A stretch of 64,000 bases of DNA, taken from positions 1 to 64,000 of the forward strand of contig NZ_PDZC01000005.1 in the NCBI RefSeq assembly GCF_002743375.1, in the 5' to 3' direction. Numbering within the stretch: the stretch's first letter is position 1; each line of letters begins with the position of its first letter. The translations under genes were made by a program, and so were the position numbers. Origin of the DNA: Sporosarcina sp. P34 (GTDB lineage Bacteria; Bacillota; Bacilli; Bacillales_A; Planococcaceae). Under the pieces are notes generated by a model. The model searched no databases, was not told where the DNA came from, and was given only the letters and a program-made list of their open reading frames with translations. Below are positions 1-8,985 of the stretch, piece by piece.

Positions 1-408
1 CACGTGGCGGAATTGGGCAAGCCAATAACTAAAGAACTTAAAGAATCTTTAAAAATAAAGAATAAAGACCAAGTCGAGATAAATCTCGACGTCGCACATG
101 TGGTCATTAATTATTTGAATGAGAAAACCGGCAAGCAATTCAAAGCCCAGTCTACAGCAACGAAGAAGTTCATCGCTGGCAGAGTGAAAGAAGGTTATAC
201 ACAAGAGGACTTCATGAAAGTCATCGATCTCAAAGTATCTCAGTGGATCAATCATACTGAATTCAGCCGCTTCTTGCGGCCATCGACGTTATTTAACGCA
301 ACCAACTTCGAAAACTATGTCAATGAACTAGCTATAGTGCAGAAGCCGAAAAAGCGTATGCTTGCTCTGCCAGTGCTGGATTTCACTAAAGGGGATGAAC
401 ACGTATGA
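1..408 (+). CDS. phage replication initiation protein, C-terminal part (partial)
   Basis: The reading frame is open to the left edge, so only the last ~135 residues are seen. The motif around NYLNEKTGKQFK, followed by an FSRFLRPSTLFN stretch and ENYVNE, matches the C-terminal domain found in many Gram-positive phage replication proteins (the Phg_2220_C type), usually fused to a DnaD-like or winged-helix N-terminus. The stop overlaps the start of the DnaB-like helicase gene by 4 bp (ATGA), the usual replication-module arrangement: this protein would bind origin DNA and help load the helicase. The family assignment is from motif memory. The true start lies outside the window; a GTG at position 4 is probably internal. 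Confidence 0.75.
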   Translation, partial: HVAELGKPITKELKESLKIKNKDQVEINLDVAHVVINYLNEKTGKQFKAQSTATKKFIAGRVKEGYTQEDFMKVIDLKVSQWINHTEFSRFLRPSTLFNATNFENYVNELAIVQKPKKRMLALPVLDFTKGDEHV

Positions 409-1655
409 ATAGTGAACTACTTGAAAAAAGTCTGCTCGGTACAATGATGGAGGAAAATTATTTGGTTCTGGACAGCGGGATTCAAACCGAATTCTTTGAG
501 ACACAGCTGCACAAAAATATTTATCTGACCATGAAAGAATTAGCCAACAACGGACGCCCAATCGACTTCATCACATTGTTGACGACACGTGAGCCGGCAG
601 AACTTGGTGGGGCCAATTACGTATCGGAACTACGCCGCTTTGCCAATCCTGCCCGCTTTGACGAGTATGTAGACATCCTCATTTCCAAGTGGAAGAAACT
701 TGAGACAGCGAGAATCATACAGTTAGCACAGAACGAACAGTGGGAGAACCATGATATTGTCAAAGCGTTAGAAGAGGTAGATACCGATCATAGATCAGAT
801 GAATTACTGTTACTTGACGATTACCTAGTGAGTCAGTACGAACGCCCATTCATCAAAGGACCGGACATGACAGGGATTAGCACAGGCCTACAGCCGATGG
901 ATTATTTGTTGAACGGATTCCAAGACAGTGAATTCATTGTCATCGCTGCTAGACCTTCCATGGGAAAGACGGATACACTCAATCATCTCGCGCTAACTGC
1001 CGGATTAAACGATCATGTACCGATCGTCTTTTCTCTCGAAATGAGCCGTAACACGATGACCGACCGTCTGATCTCTATAGCGGGTGGATACAGTCGATTA
1101 AAGATGCGTGATCCATATAAACATTTTGATGACACACAGAAGAATACATGGATGAAAGCACTCGATCATTTGCAAAGCGCTAAAATCCGTATCGACGACA
1201 GAAGCGGAATAAAGGTGAGTCAAATAAAGGCAACTGCTCGCAGAGTCATTAAAGCACAACCGGACAAGCGACCGATTATTTTCATTGATTACTTGCAAAT
1301 CATTCGACCGGAAGAAAGAACGACTAACCAAAACCAGGCAATTGGCCAAATTAGCGCAGATTTAAAAGCGATGGCAAAAGAATTCAACTGCCCCGTGGTC
1401 GTCCTGTCTCAGCTTTCTAGAGCAGTCGAACAACGACAGGACAAACAACCGATGATGAGCGACCTAAGAGACTCCGGCAACATCGAACAAGACGCCGATG
1501 TCGTGTGCTTCCTGTACAGAGACGATTACTACAATCAAGAATCGGAACTCCAAAATCATCTCGAAATCACGGTCGCCAAGCACCGTAACGGTCCAGTCGG
1601 TGGCTTCACTGTCTACTACAACAAAGACAACGGCCGACTCGCTTCAATGTCTTAA
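405..1655 (+). CDS. phage-type replicative DNA helicase (DnaB-like)
   Basis: This 416-residue protein has the DnaB layout. The N-terminal helical domain (about 1-100) begins with the LEKSLLGTMM type start and includes the GRPIDFITL motif. The RecA-fold ATPase follows, with a Walker A loop ARPSMGKTD near residue 190, a FSLEMS motif, the Walker B stretch PIIFIDYLQII and a LSRAVE/LRDSGNIEQDADVV motif typical of DnaB/DnaC helicases. It unwinds DNA at the replication fork. The 4-bp overlap with the upstream replication protein and an unknown small gene just downstream indicate a phage replication module rather than the chromosomal dnaB. No structural, integrase or lysis genes are visible to the right, so the prophage either extends to the left or is a remnant. 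Confidence 0.9.
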   Translation: MNSELLEKSLLGTMMEENYLVLDSGIQTEFFETQLHKNIYLTMKELANNGRPIDFITLLTTREPAELGGANYVSELRRFANPARFDEYVDILISKWKKLETARIIQLAQNEQWENHDIVKALEEVDTDHRSDELLLLDDYLVSQYERPFIKGPDMTGISTGLQPMDYLLNGFQDSEFIVIAARPSMGKTDTLNHLALTAGLNDHVPIVFSLEMSRNTMTDRLISIAGGYSRLKMRDPYKHFDDTQKNTWMKALDHLQSAKIRIDDRSGIKVSQIKATARRVIKAQPDKRPIIFIDYLQIIRPEERTTNQNQAIGQISADLKAMAKEFNCPVVVLSQLSRAVEQRQDKQPMMSDLRDSGNIEQDADVVCFLYRDDYYNQESELQNHLEITVAKHRNGPVGGFTVYYNKDNGRLASMS

Positions 1656-1695
1656 ACCATTCTACATATTTTGCCTCAAAAAGGAGAGTGTATTA

Positions 1696-2175
1696 ATGAT
1701 TACAGTTGAAGAATTATTTGATTACGCAGTAGATACCGACATGTCATTAACCGCTCACAGTATTTTCTGGGCGATCACAAATCATAAAATCCGGATGGAC
1801 GAAGATTGCGAGAAACTAAAAGAGATCGAGTTCGACCAGGAAGCCATCCAGCAGTCGATGAAAGAGAACACGTTACGCATTGGTGAAATCAAGCTCTTTG
1901 TGGTGAAAAGTACACAACCAAATTGGTATGCATTTTACCTTGGTAAGAAAGAGGCAGACGCGTATCGATTGCATAGCGAAACGTTTCGTGAGACCGGTGT
2001 GAAAGTCACGCACGCTGATCGGTTGATGCCGAATTTATTAACATTTGCGGAATCGGGAAGAGAAGAAAGTTTGTACGAGTATCGAAAGCGCATGGTGCAG
2101 TTTCCGGTGTATGTCGGGCATGTAGAGGCAGGGAAGCGGTTAGTGCATCGTGTGTTAGAAGCGAGAAAAAGGTAG
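1696..2175 (+). CDS. hypothetical protein in phage replication module
   Basis: The product has 159 residues. I chose the ATG at 1696 because AAGGAGAG lies 8-15 bases upstream; an in-frame extension back to 1498 overlaps the helicase gene and reads as shadow sequence. The protein is acidic in its first half (IRMDEDCEKLKEIEFDQE) and basic at the end (LVHRVLEARKR), with no membrane segment or motif I recognise. Its position directly after the helicase suggests a phage accessory protein. The ~150 bp after it up to the convergent germination operon contain a further open stretch with readable residues (for example NILYFPRN and ELDHYIMY) but no convincing start, perhaps another prophage fragment. 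Confidence 0.6.
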   Translation: MITVEELFDYAVDTDMSLTAHSIFWAITNHKIRMDEDCEKLKEIEFDQEAIQQSMKENTLRIGEIKLFVVKSTQPNWYAFYLGKKEADAYRLHSETFRETGVKVTHADRLMPNLLTFAESGREESLYEYRKRMVQFPVYVGHVEAGKRLVHRVLEARKR

Positions 2176-2324
2176 ATGCAAAGCGGTTCGAGAGTGGTTT
2201 TAGAGTATCCGTGGCACGTAAGAATATTCTGTATTTCCCAAGAAATGTTGATCCAGCTATCTGCAAAGGAGAAGATGAGCTGGATCACTACATAATGTAT
2301 TGCCAAGTACTTAGCGAATCCAAT

Positions 2325-3446
2325 TTAAGGGCTTTCAGGTTCAGGACTCTTTTTTAACGTATTCTTTCGAAAAGCATAGACGATAACTAGTAAAAGAGGC
2401 AAGAACAGTCCAACGAAAAGGGAAAAGAATACTTCAGTCGATTGTTGTATTTCTTTTTGGTAAACGACGTTCGGATAGATCACAAGGGAGACGATTACAG
2501 CAATCATTCCCAACGGCAAGGTTAAGGGCCGGTAGTCTTTCAAATGTAAAATTTGCGCGATCCCTAAAACGGTAGCGTAAAAATAAAGTACCGTCTTAAA
2601 ATAAAGGGCGATGAACCACAGTAAACCCATTAATCCTTCAATACGCTGTACAAAATCTCCAATATTGATTCGTTTGGCCAATTCATAGCCTGGATAAATC
2701 TCTCTCGCGGTATCCTCAGCCCCTAATACGGAAACGCTCAAAAATGAAAGGAGGATGATCATGATTCCACCTATTAAATTTCCAATGAAAAAAGACTTTC
2801 TAGCTTGTTTCATTTTGTTCATAAGGGCGGGGAAAATCATTAATAACACAATCGCATTGACAGATGACGAAGCGACAAAATAAAGACTGGATTGAACGAG
2901 CGTTATGGTTCCTTCCGCAAAAACTGGTTGTAAATTTTCAAATTTGATTTGAGATGAAATACACATCCCTAAAATGAGGAAAAGGACAAAGAAAAAGACA
3001 ATGAAAATTTCTGCAGAGCGAGCGATCGTTTCCAGCCCGAGCCGGACTGCCATTACTACGATGCCCATCATGAGAATATTCAGGGCTGCCATGGGAGTAG
3101 TGGGCAACATATTGGTTGAGATAAATGTCGCGGAATAATACAAAAGGCTAGACGTGTAAAGTGCTGCCATGGATACAAATAATACGGAAACCGCTTTCCC
3201 TATCCATTTACCAAAAATCTTTTCATTGATTTGAATATAGGTCAGGTGAGGGAACCACTGGCCTATAGTCGTGAATAGCCATATGATCAATAAGCCGATT
3301 CCTGTACCAAATATTGCGGCAATCCATGCATCGTGCTTCACTTCGGCAGCTAAAACGGACGGGACAATTAAAATGCCTGTACCTATTGTAAAGAAAATAA
3401 CCAACACTAGAAATTGGTACGGATTAATTTTAACATTTTCTATCAT
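2325..3446 (-). CDS. spore germination receptor subunit B (GerAB family)
   Basis: This 373-residue integral membrane protein has about ten hydrophobic segments and starts with the typical NPYQFLVLVIFFTIGTGIL stretch of the GerAB/YndE/endospore-germination permease family (related to APC-type transporters). In the inner spore membrane the B subunit is thought to bind the germinant. It is the last gene of a minus-strand operon (A, C, D, B), 35 bp after the small D-type gene. Family and role are well established; the particular germinant cannot be read from sequence. Confidence 0.92.
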   Translation of the reverse strand: MIENVKINPYQFLVLVIFFTIGTGILIVPSVLAAEVKHDAWIAAIFGTGIGLLIIWLFTTIGQWFPHLTYIQINEKIFGKWIGKAVSVLFVSMAALYTSSLLYYSATFISTNMLPTTPMAALNILMMGIVVMAVRLGLETIARSAEIFIVFFFVLFLILGMCISSQIKFENLQPVFAEGTITLVQSSLYFVASSSVNAIVLLMIFPALMNKMKQARKSFFIGNLIGGIMIILLSFLSVSVLGAEDTAREIYPGYELAKRINIGDFVQRIEGLMGLLWFIALYFKTVLYFYATVLGIAQILHLKDYRPLTLPLGMIAVIVSLVIYPNVVYQKEIQQSTEVFFSLFVGLFLPLLLVIVYAFRKNTLKKSPEPESP

Positions 3447-3481
3447 TTCATATCCTACCTTTCTCTCTGTGTGGTGATTTA

Positions 3482-3712
3482 CTATAGTAAAGGAGCCATT
3501 AGATCAGTAAGCAGTGTAAACAAAAAAGTGAGTAATTCCATTGGGGATGGAAGGGTTTTTCCGAATGCGAGCACGATGCTTAGCGCTACTCCAATCGTAA
3601 GAAAAATAGAAAACGCAAGCAATTCTTTTTTGTGCTTTTTCTCCAAGAGAGAAGGGACTTCAAACCATGCAATGGCAGCAGCTATCAAAAGGATTCCTAT
3701 ACTTTTTAACAT
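3482..3712 (-). CDS. small two-helix membrane protein, germinant receptor D-type subunit
   Basis: The 76-residue protein has two predicted membrane helices (about 3-20 and 31-51) plus a hydrophobic C-terminus, separated by a charged LLEKKHKKE turn. It lies between the GerC and GerB genes of the same operon, 6 bp after GerC. Small two-helix D subunits are known in several Bacillus germinant receptor operons, where they modulate receptor function. Assignment rests on size, topology and operon position rather than on a sequence motif. Confidence 0.7.
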   Translation of the reverse strand: MLKSIGILLIAAAIAWFEVPSLLEKKHKKELLAFSIFLTIGVALSIVLAFGKTLPSPMELLTFLFTLLTDLMAPLL

Positions 3713-3718
3713 GATGAG

Positions 3719-4912
3719 CTAGTCCTTTATCTTTTCTAAGAAGGAATTATTTACTGTACCGATCCGACGAATTTTCACATCAATCTGCGTATTGACGGTT
3801 ACTTCAGAAAACTTTTCATCCCAATGTTCTTTCATCTTATCCCACACTTTCGGATTGGATCGAGAAATGGCATCACCAAACCCGAAAATATCCGAATTAA
3901 ATTGATTGCGTAGTGTATCTACTGTCCGATGAATAATTTCTTCCACTTCTTTTTCATAAATTTTCTCTAATTCGTCAATGGTCTTAGGTTTCGTTAGGTC
4001 AATTGGACATTGTACTTCTCCTACATCGCCTTCTGCTTGAATTTTGATATTCACCTCGGGTTTTCCTTTTTTGATAGCGCCTGTAACTTTGGAATTGTAG
4101 TGAAGAATATTTAAAGTGATCTTCCCCTTTTGCGGACAAGGAATAGCTGTTACGGTTGATTTTACGGAGTTGGTGATATCAGCGTATCCTCTGCTTTCCT
4201 CTTCATTTAACCAGCCGACAAGCCGATCTCCTTTAAAGACAGCTAAATGATCATACTTTATTTCGGCGGCCGAAGTGATCGTCTCTACATTCTGTTTGCT
4301 TGATCCGGATTCTTTGTCTCCTATTACTTCAATCCCTGTTAACACCGCTTCCTTTCCGTCAGCTAAAAGATCTTTTATTAGCTCATCTAATATCATGCCT
4401 TTTGTTCCAGCCCAGTTTCTTTCCGATACTTGAAGAGTGTTATACATTTTGTTAGCTGGAATACTTTCTATTGGTGTGTTCACATTTAATACTTCAGAAG
4501 CGGTAGTATTCTTCGCCACTACTACATAGAAATCCGGTCGAAGCTCCCAATCCCTTGAGAGTAGATCTAATGATTCAGCTATTCCTTCTTTAGCTAGATC
4601 CTCACTGATGACCAGTATTAGAAGATGTCCGGGATAAATTTTTCGAGGAGAATTCTTTGTCATTTTCCGAAAAGCTTCATATATCGATTCTCCACTTGCT
4701 TGAAAAAGTGTGACTGCCGAACGCCCCTGACTATTTGTTTTCATAGATACCTCTGAAGGTACGACCACTTGAGCGCTGACTAAGTATTTGCCTTCTGACT
4801 TGTCGATTCCCAATGCCATTGCGATGCCGAGCTCATTTAACTCCCTTCGATCCCAACAACCCGAGAGAAACAGGGTGAGAATCAAGAGTACTACTAGACT
4901 TTTTTTCATCAC
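3719..4912 (-). CDS. spore germination lipoprotein, subunit C (GerAC family)
   Basis: This 397-residue protein has a signal peptide ending in the lipobox LFLSGC followed by WDRRELNELG, the signature start of GerAC proteins (SGCWD-RELN). The C-terminal region contains the family stretch around DIFGFGDAISRSNPKVWDKMKEHW. It is lipid-anchored to the outer face of the spore inner membrane as part of a germinant receptor. The start codon follows the stop of the A-subunit gene immediately, indicating translational coupling. Confidence 0.95.
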   Translation of the reverse strand: MMKKSLVVLLILTLFLSGCWDRRELNELGIAMALGIDKSEGKYLVSAQVVVPSEVSMKTNSQGRSAVTLFQASGESIYEAFRKMTKNSPRKIYPGHLLILVISEDLAKEGIAESLDLLSRDWELRPDFYVVVAKNTTASEVLNVNTPIESIPANKMYNTLQVSERNWAGTKGMILDELIKDLLADGKEAVLTGIEVIGDKESGSSKQNVETITSAAEIKYDHLAVFKGDRLVGWLNEEESRGYADITNSVKSTVTAIPCPQKGKITLNILHYNSKVTGAIKKGKPEVNIKIQAEGDVGEVQCPIDLTKPKTIDELEKIYEKEVEEIIHRTVDTLRNQFNSDIFGFGDAISRSNPKVWDKMKEHWDEKFSEVTVNTQIDVKIRRIGTVNNSFLEKIKD

Positions 4913-6523
4913 TTACTCCCTCGTTTCCTCATTTTTTGGTGGTTGCGGTTTTGCAGAAGCTGGATCTTGTTGCCTCACAACATTGGTTTGATTAATTAGG
5001 CGAGGCCTAGTAAACATTTTCCATATAGGGACAACAATCAACGTATCTTTTTGATCGGAAACATTAAATGGCGCAAATGGTGCCATATAAGGTATACCAA
5101 ATGAACGTAAACTGCATAAATGGAGAATCATAGCGACTAAACCTATAGCAAGACCGTATAAACCAAACGATGCAGCCAACCCCATAAATACAAAACGTAG
5201 TATGCGTACCGAAATCGCCATGTTGTAAGTAGGCGAAACGAAACTAGATATGGCGGTTATGGAAACGACGATTACCATGGCGGCAGAAATAATACCGGCT
5301 TCAACTGCTGCGGTCCCAATTACAAATGCGCCTACAATCGACATAGCTGAACCGATTGAGCGGGGCATTCGTATGCCTGCTTCCCTTAATATTTCAAAAG
5401 TTACTTCCATAATGATGGCTTCAACAAATGCTGGAAATGGTACACCTTCTCGTTGGGCTGTCAGGCTAATGAGCAATGCAGGTGGTAACATGACTTGATG
5501 AAAAGTAGTGATGGCAACAAATAATGCGGGTGCAAGCAACGCAATCACAAATGAGAAAAAGCGAAGGAGTCGAATTAGACTCCCAATCCCCGTATGCACA
5601 TAGTAATCTTCAGGTGATTGAAAAAATTGGACGAATAGTGCCGGAACAATCAGCACAAATGGTGTTCCATCTACTAAAATGGCTATGCGACCTTCAAGAA
5701 GTGCCGCGGCTACAATGTCCGGTCGTTCTGTATTGAAAACAGTAGGGAAAGGGGAATACGTCGAATCTTCAATGAATCCCTCAATATTCCCACTTTCAAG
5801 AATCCCATCAATATCTATTCGATCCAATCGTAAACGAACTTCATTCACAATTTTGTCATTTGCAACACCGTGAATATACATGAGGGAAACATTCGTTTTC
5901 GTTCGTGTACCAATAACCTTTGACTCCATCCAAAGGTTCGGGTCTTTAATTTTCCGACGAATTAATGCCGTATTCACACGCAGATTTTCGGAAAACCCTT
6001 CGCGTGGTCCTCTAACTACTGTTTGGGACGCAGGTTCTGTTATCCCACGCTCAACCCAATGCTTATTACCGATCACCAGACCTTCAGAATATCCATCGAT
6101 CAATAAAATCGTATCGCCTGATAAAAGAGAAGTAAAAAGATCGTCAAAATTGGTTAGATCTTTAATCTCTCCAACCGTCATAGCAAAGTCTTTTAAGGCG
6201 GTTAAAATATTATGCCCTGGTGTCAACTTCTTTTCTAATCCGGTACCTTTTATATCTAACATCAATGATTCCATTATGAAATTTTGCAATGAAGGTGTAT
6301 CGGTCAATCCATCAGTATAGAAAATACCCGCTTTCACCGATCCGCCTTGACCAATTCGGATTTCTCGAATGACAATATCCGAGCTTTCGCCCAAGCTATC
6401 TTTTACGAATTGTATATTGTCTTGAAGACTCGTCTTTAAATCGTTTGGTGAACTGGTTTCCTTCGTTTGGCTAGGGGAAGTGGATTGTTCTTTCGTATTA
6501 GTTTTCTTTTTAAAAAAGCCCAT
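4913..6523 (-). CDS. spore germination receptor subunit A (GerAA family)
   Basis: The 536-residue protein has a long hydrophilic N-terminal half and four to six membrane segments in the C-terminal half (from about residue 315), as in the GerA/KA family. Recognisable family stretches include GDTILLIDG, PREGFSENLRVNTALIRRKIK and LPPALLISLTAQREGVPFPAFVEA. It is the first gene of the A-C-D-B operon. A good ribosome site (AAGAGGTAG) precedes the ATG. The N-terminal ~30 residues are rich in Ser, Thr and Lys and probably disordered. I looked for a sigma-G promoter upstream and did not find a convincing one. Confidence 0.95.
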   Translation of the reverse strand: MGFFKKKTNTKEQSTSPSQTKETSSPNDLKTSLQDNIQFVKDSLGESSDIVIREIRIGQGGSVKAGIFYTDGLTDTPSLQNFIMESLMLDIKGTGLEKKLTPGHNILTALKDFAMTVGEIKDLTNFDDLFTSLLSGDTILLIDGYSEGLVIGNKHWVERGITEPASQTVVRGPREGFSENLRVNTALIRRKIKDPNLWMESKVIGTRTKTNVSLMYIHGVANDKIVNEVRLRLDRIDIDGILESGNIEGFIEDSTYSPFPTVFNTERPDIVAAALLEGRIAILVDGTPFVLIVPALFVQFFQSPEDYYVHTGIGSLIRLLRFFSFVIALLAPALFVAITTFHQVMLPPALLISLTAQREGVPFPAFVEAIIMEVTFEILREAGIRMPRSIGSAMSIVGAFVIGTAAVEAGIISAAMVIVVSITAISSFVSPTYNMAISVRILRFVFMGLAASFGLYGLAIGLVAMILHLCSLRSFGIPYMAPFAPFNVSDQKDTLIVVPIWKMFTRPRLINQTNVVRQQDPASAKPQPPKNEETRE

Positions 6524-6773
6524 ACACTACCTCTTTTACTGTTTGGTATGTTGAAAAGTTATGCATGATTTTTGATGATTCTTTGCTGTTTTATTCATCT
6601 TGTCCTTATTTTTCTTTTTTTATGCGAGTTGAGTGGTGTTTTGGGTGGGATTGTGGAATGAAAGGGACTTTTTGTTGGGAGCGGGTGCGCGGGGGTGTCT
6701 ACTGGTGACTTATATAATAGATACAATTTTTTAGGGTTCGACTAGTTTTCTAAATATACATTCTATTTGGATA

Positions 6774-6802
6774 TTGAATTGATTCTATTAACCCTGTACT
6801 AT
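6774..6802 (+). promoter_or_regulatory. candidate sigma-A promoter
   Basis: TTGAAT at 6774-6779 and TACTAT at 6797-6802 are separated by 17 bp. The sequence AAAGGAGGAGA follows about 10 bp later. It may drive a leader or the SLH gene at 7069. Confidence 0.45.
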
Positions 6803-6823
6803 AGTACTATATAAAGGAGGAGA

Positions 6824-6997
6824 TTGAATGATGTAACGCATTTTCAATTTGCTACCACGACTTCTACTAGCACAATGGTGGGAGGGAATACTTGGTTACT
6901 AGAGATAGCACAAAAGGATAAAGATGAAGACTCTAGACCTCAACGAAATTATGGATTGAAGATTTTACAGCACCGAATTGACACTGTATTGATGTGA
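6824..6997 (+). CDS. possible small leader ORF (57 aa) before SLH gene
   Basis: A TTG at 6824 opens a 57-codon frame that ends at 6997. The Shine-Dalgarno AGGAGG (6815-6820) is only 3 bp from this TTG but 7 bp from the ATG at 6828, whose own frame is ATG ATG TAA. So the ribosome site is best placed for a two-codon minigene. The longer frame has low-complexity Thr/Ser near its start and no recognisable domain. It may be a decayed gene, a leader or chance; only the strong ribosome site argues for translation. Confidence 0.25.
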   Translation: MNDVTHFQFATTTSTSTMVGGNTWLLEIAQKDKDEDSRPQRNYGLKILQHRIDTVLM

Positions 6998-7068
6998 AAT
7001 CAGGGCATCACAGTCACGAACAAATTATCCGGAAGAGCATTTACTACTAACATACAAGGAGTGAAGAC

Positions 7069-8316
7069 ATGAGTAAATTACTGCAAACCGTTCGGTGGAC
7101 TGCATTACTGTTCATCATATCCATTACCTTCATGAACACAGGACAGGCATCCGCAAAAGAATTTACAGACGTACCGAAGAAGCATCCGAACTACACGGCG
7201 ATCCAAGAGATGGAGAAGAAAGGATTTATTAGCGGCTATCCAGATGGCAAATTCCGGCCGAATGAGCCGATAAGCCGAAAACATGTAGCGACACTGCTCG
7301 ACCAAGCACTGAAGCTACCAAAAGCAAGTAAAAAGCTGATTTATAAAGATGTGCCACTGAGTCACCCGTACTATCAGCCCATCATGAATTTGACACAGGC
7401 TGGAATCGTAAGTGGGGGATTAAATCAGAAATTTAATCCGAATGCACCGGTAACGCGGATTCAGATGGCGAAAATTTTAGATTTGGCATTTCGTTTTCGT
7501 TTTAATGAACGGCCTGGTGGCTTCCATGACTTATATCAAGATCATTGGGGCTTTGTGCATGGCAATGCACTGTTGGCGAATGGCGTAGCAAAAGGCGATC
7601 AAGATCATTTTTATCCGAACCGCCCGGTAACCCGTGCGCATTACGCGGAGTTTTTGAATCGTGCGTTAAAAGTGGGCGTCACACCTGTGGAAACAGGAAC
7701 AGTGAGCAAAGAGCAAGTGCTGGATCTACTACACCGCACACCGGCTGAAGTAGAAGGTGTTATGATCAGAGGAATGCTAGCGAAGAAAAAGTTCAGTGAA
7801 ATTCGTTCCCAGCTACTACCTTATGCAACTGTGAGATTCATAGATGTTCAAATGAAGCCCGATTATCCATATGTTTGTTTCGCGTGCGATACCTCTTTCT
7901 TCCCGTACTATATGTCAGAGTTGTCGTTCCGCCTGCATTATTCTCAGCCAAGCAACGACACACTGGCTATTCACACGATTTTGCTGGATTCGGACGGACC
8001 GGTATCTGGCGGATTATTCGTGGATTATATGTTTAAAAAGGAAAGCGGTAAATGGAAAATTCATGATTTGAAGTACACCCGGATTGGTAAGCGGAATTTT
8101 GAGCTAACGAAGGATGAAGTGGAGCAGATTTTGCGTTATGATTATTCTTATCAAAAACCTGTCTCCATACAGTTCATCTCCCAGTCAGAGGCAAGAGATC
8201 GAGATGGGAAGAGCGGTGAAATGTATACGTACAAAAAATACCGATTCACTGTTCAGACGAATGACGGTCGTCAAACAGTCGACGTTCGTTCAGACAGTGG
8301 TTATTACGAATATTGA
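7069..8316 (+). CDS. SLH-domain cell-surface protein
   Basis: This 415-residue secreted protein has a signal peptide (about 1-29, ending near GQASA) followed by three SLH domains (about 31-205). Each SLH carries the F-x-D-V/P...H..A start and the G-x-x-G-x-x-D/N-G-x-F-x-P-x-x-P-x-x-R motif, for example ISGYPDGKFRPNEPISR. SLH domains bind pyruvylated secondary cell-wall polymer and tether the protein to the cell surface. The C-terminal ~200 residues (from about 215) form an unknown domain. A decayed copy of part of that domain lies at 17021-17229, so this family has duplicated within the island. A hairpin repeat follows the stop. Confidence 0.9.
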   Translation: MSKLLQTVRWTALLFIISITFMNTGQASAKEFTDVPKKHPNYTAIQEMEKKGFISGYPDGKFRPNEPISRKHVATLLDQALKLPKASKKLIYKDVPLSHPYYQPIMNLTQAGIVSGGLNQKFNPNAPVTRIQMAKILDLAFRFRFNERPGGFHDLYQDHWGFVHGNALLANGVAKGDQDHFYPNRPVTRAHYAEFLNRALKVGVTPVETGTVSKEQVLDLLHRTPAEVEGVMIRGMLAKKKFSEIRSQLLPYATVRFIDVQMKPDYPYVCFACDTSFFPYYMSELSFRLHYSQPSNDTLAIHTILLDSDGPVSGGLFVDYMFKKESGKWKIHDLKYTRIGKRNFELTKDEVEQILRYDYSYQKPVSIQFISQSEARDRDGKSGEMYTYKKYRFTVQTNDGRQTVDVRSDSGYYEY

Positions 8317-8357
8317 GAATGATGGAAGTGCCAGCGGGATACCGACATTCTAAAGTT

Positions 8358-8404
8358 ATGGGGACTAGAGCCCGACACTTTGCAGCATTGTGCCTGAACC
8401 CCAT
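8358..8404. repeat. hairpin repeat, degenerate member of the CCCGACAC family
   Basis: Outer arms ATGGGG (8358-8363) and CCCCAT (8399-8404) enclose CCCGACAC and GTGCCTG. The CCCGACAC core is shared with the hairpins at 16569, 19104 and 24636. It lies just after an SLH gene and may act as its terminator. Confidence 0.5.
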
Positions 8405-8419
8405 GCTTTTATAAAAAAC

Positions 8420-8465
8420 AAAAATCTAGATGAAAGCTGTTAATAGCCTTCATCTAGATTTTTTT
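8420..8465. terminator. hairpin with T-run, probable terminator (repeat shared with 14219-14258)
   Basis: Perfect 13-bp arms AAATCTAGATGAA (8422-8434) and TTCATCTAGATTT (8449-8461) surround a 14-nt loop, with A and T runs on either side, so it could work in both directions. A close relative lies at 14219-14258, followed by similar flanking sequence, which makes it part of a dispersed repeat. Confidence 0.65.
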
Positions 8466-8530
8466 ATACATTTGAAGTGAGTTTGTTGTCCTATAACGCA
8501 TTAGCGGCTGTTGAACGGGAAATATCTAAA

Positions 8531-8620
8531 ATTGTTAAAGTGCTTGTATAAGAAACAAACATGAATGTTTAGCCAATCACGTTTATTAATATAATCTTGA
8601 AATTATTATGAAGGGACAAA
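8531..8620. repeat. dispersed repeat copy upstream of decayed SLH gene
   Basis: The stretch containing AAACAAACATGAATG and CACGTTTATTAAT recurs nearly unchanged at 14994-15060 upstream of the intact SLH gene at 15169. A related core occurs at 32206-32275. It belongs to the duplicated upstream region of the SLH paralogues. Confidence 0.6.
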
Positions 8621-8708
8621 TTTCAAGCCGTTACACATTTCTTTAAAAAAACTGAAGCCTTTTCAGAATATTCATCTATACAGAAAAAATGAAAAGAGGC
8701 GTTAAGTC

Positions 8709-8985
8709 ACGAGAAAAATATACATGTCTTTGCTAACGATAGTACAGTCATTTTTACTGAATTCTTTTGCGTTTGTGGAAAGTTAATATCCGCCATATCC
8801 ATACGATTCATCATTCTTAGACACTAAACACGGTCTGGGTGGTGGCAATGATATTATGTTTCTTTACAAGAATATTAATATCGGCAGTTATCCAGACGGC
8901 ACGTTTAAGCCGAATGAAGCCGTGACAAGGGGGGAGGTGCCGGTAATGCTCCTGAAAGCGTTAAATATACCGTTGCTTGATTTGT
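8709..8985 (+). pseudogene. decayed, truncated SLH-domain protein gene
   Basis: The DNA aligns with the start of the intact SLH gene at 15169. The start codon is ACG instead of ATG, and the signal peptide region is interrupted by a stop. The first SLH domain is still readable: SYPDGTFKPNEAVTRGE and VMLLKALNIPLLD. Similarity stops at about 8985, where a GGTACCAGG repeat half-element begins. The upstream ECF-type promoter is also damaged (TGAAGC at 8653, no intact CGTC), so promoter and gene decayed together. Confidence 0.85.

Larger units (their letters stand above)
6524..7068. other. intergenic region between gerA operon and SLH gene
   Basis: This divergent intergenic region of about 540 bp contains a plausible plus-strand sigma-A promoter (6774-6802) and a strong Shine-Dalgarno site followed by ATG ATG TAA or by a 57-codon TTG frame (6824-6997). 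A weak TGAAAT-N16-CGAA site (6995-7020) could be a poor version of the ECF-type promoters found before other SLH genes. The left part (6540-6720) shows nothing I can name. Confidence 0.5.

Noticed and set aside
1498..1695. Upstream extension of the phage gene at 1696
   Set aside because: It overlaps the helicase gene, is Thr/Ser-rich shadow sequence, and the ribosome site AAGGAGAG points to the ATG at 1696.
5880..6320. 146-residue plus-strand frame opposite the GerA A-subunit gene
   Set aside because: It is a complement-strand shadow of a well-supported gene, with no ribosome site and no family features.
6995..7020. ECF-type promoter before the SLH gene at 7069
   Set aside because: TGAAAT-N16-CGAA has mismatches in both boxes compared with the exact TGAAAC-N16-CGTC of the other genes; noted only as a weak possibility.
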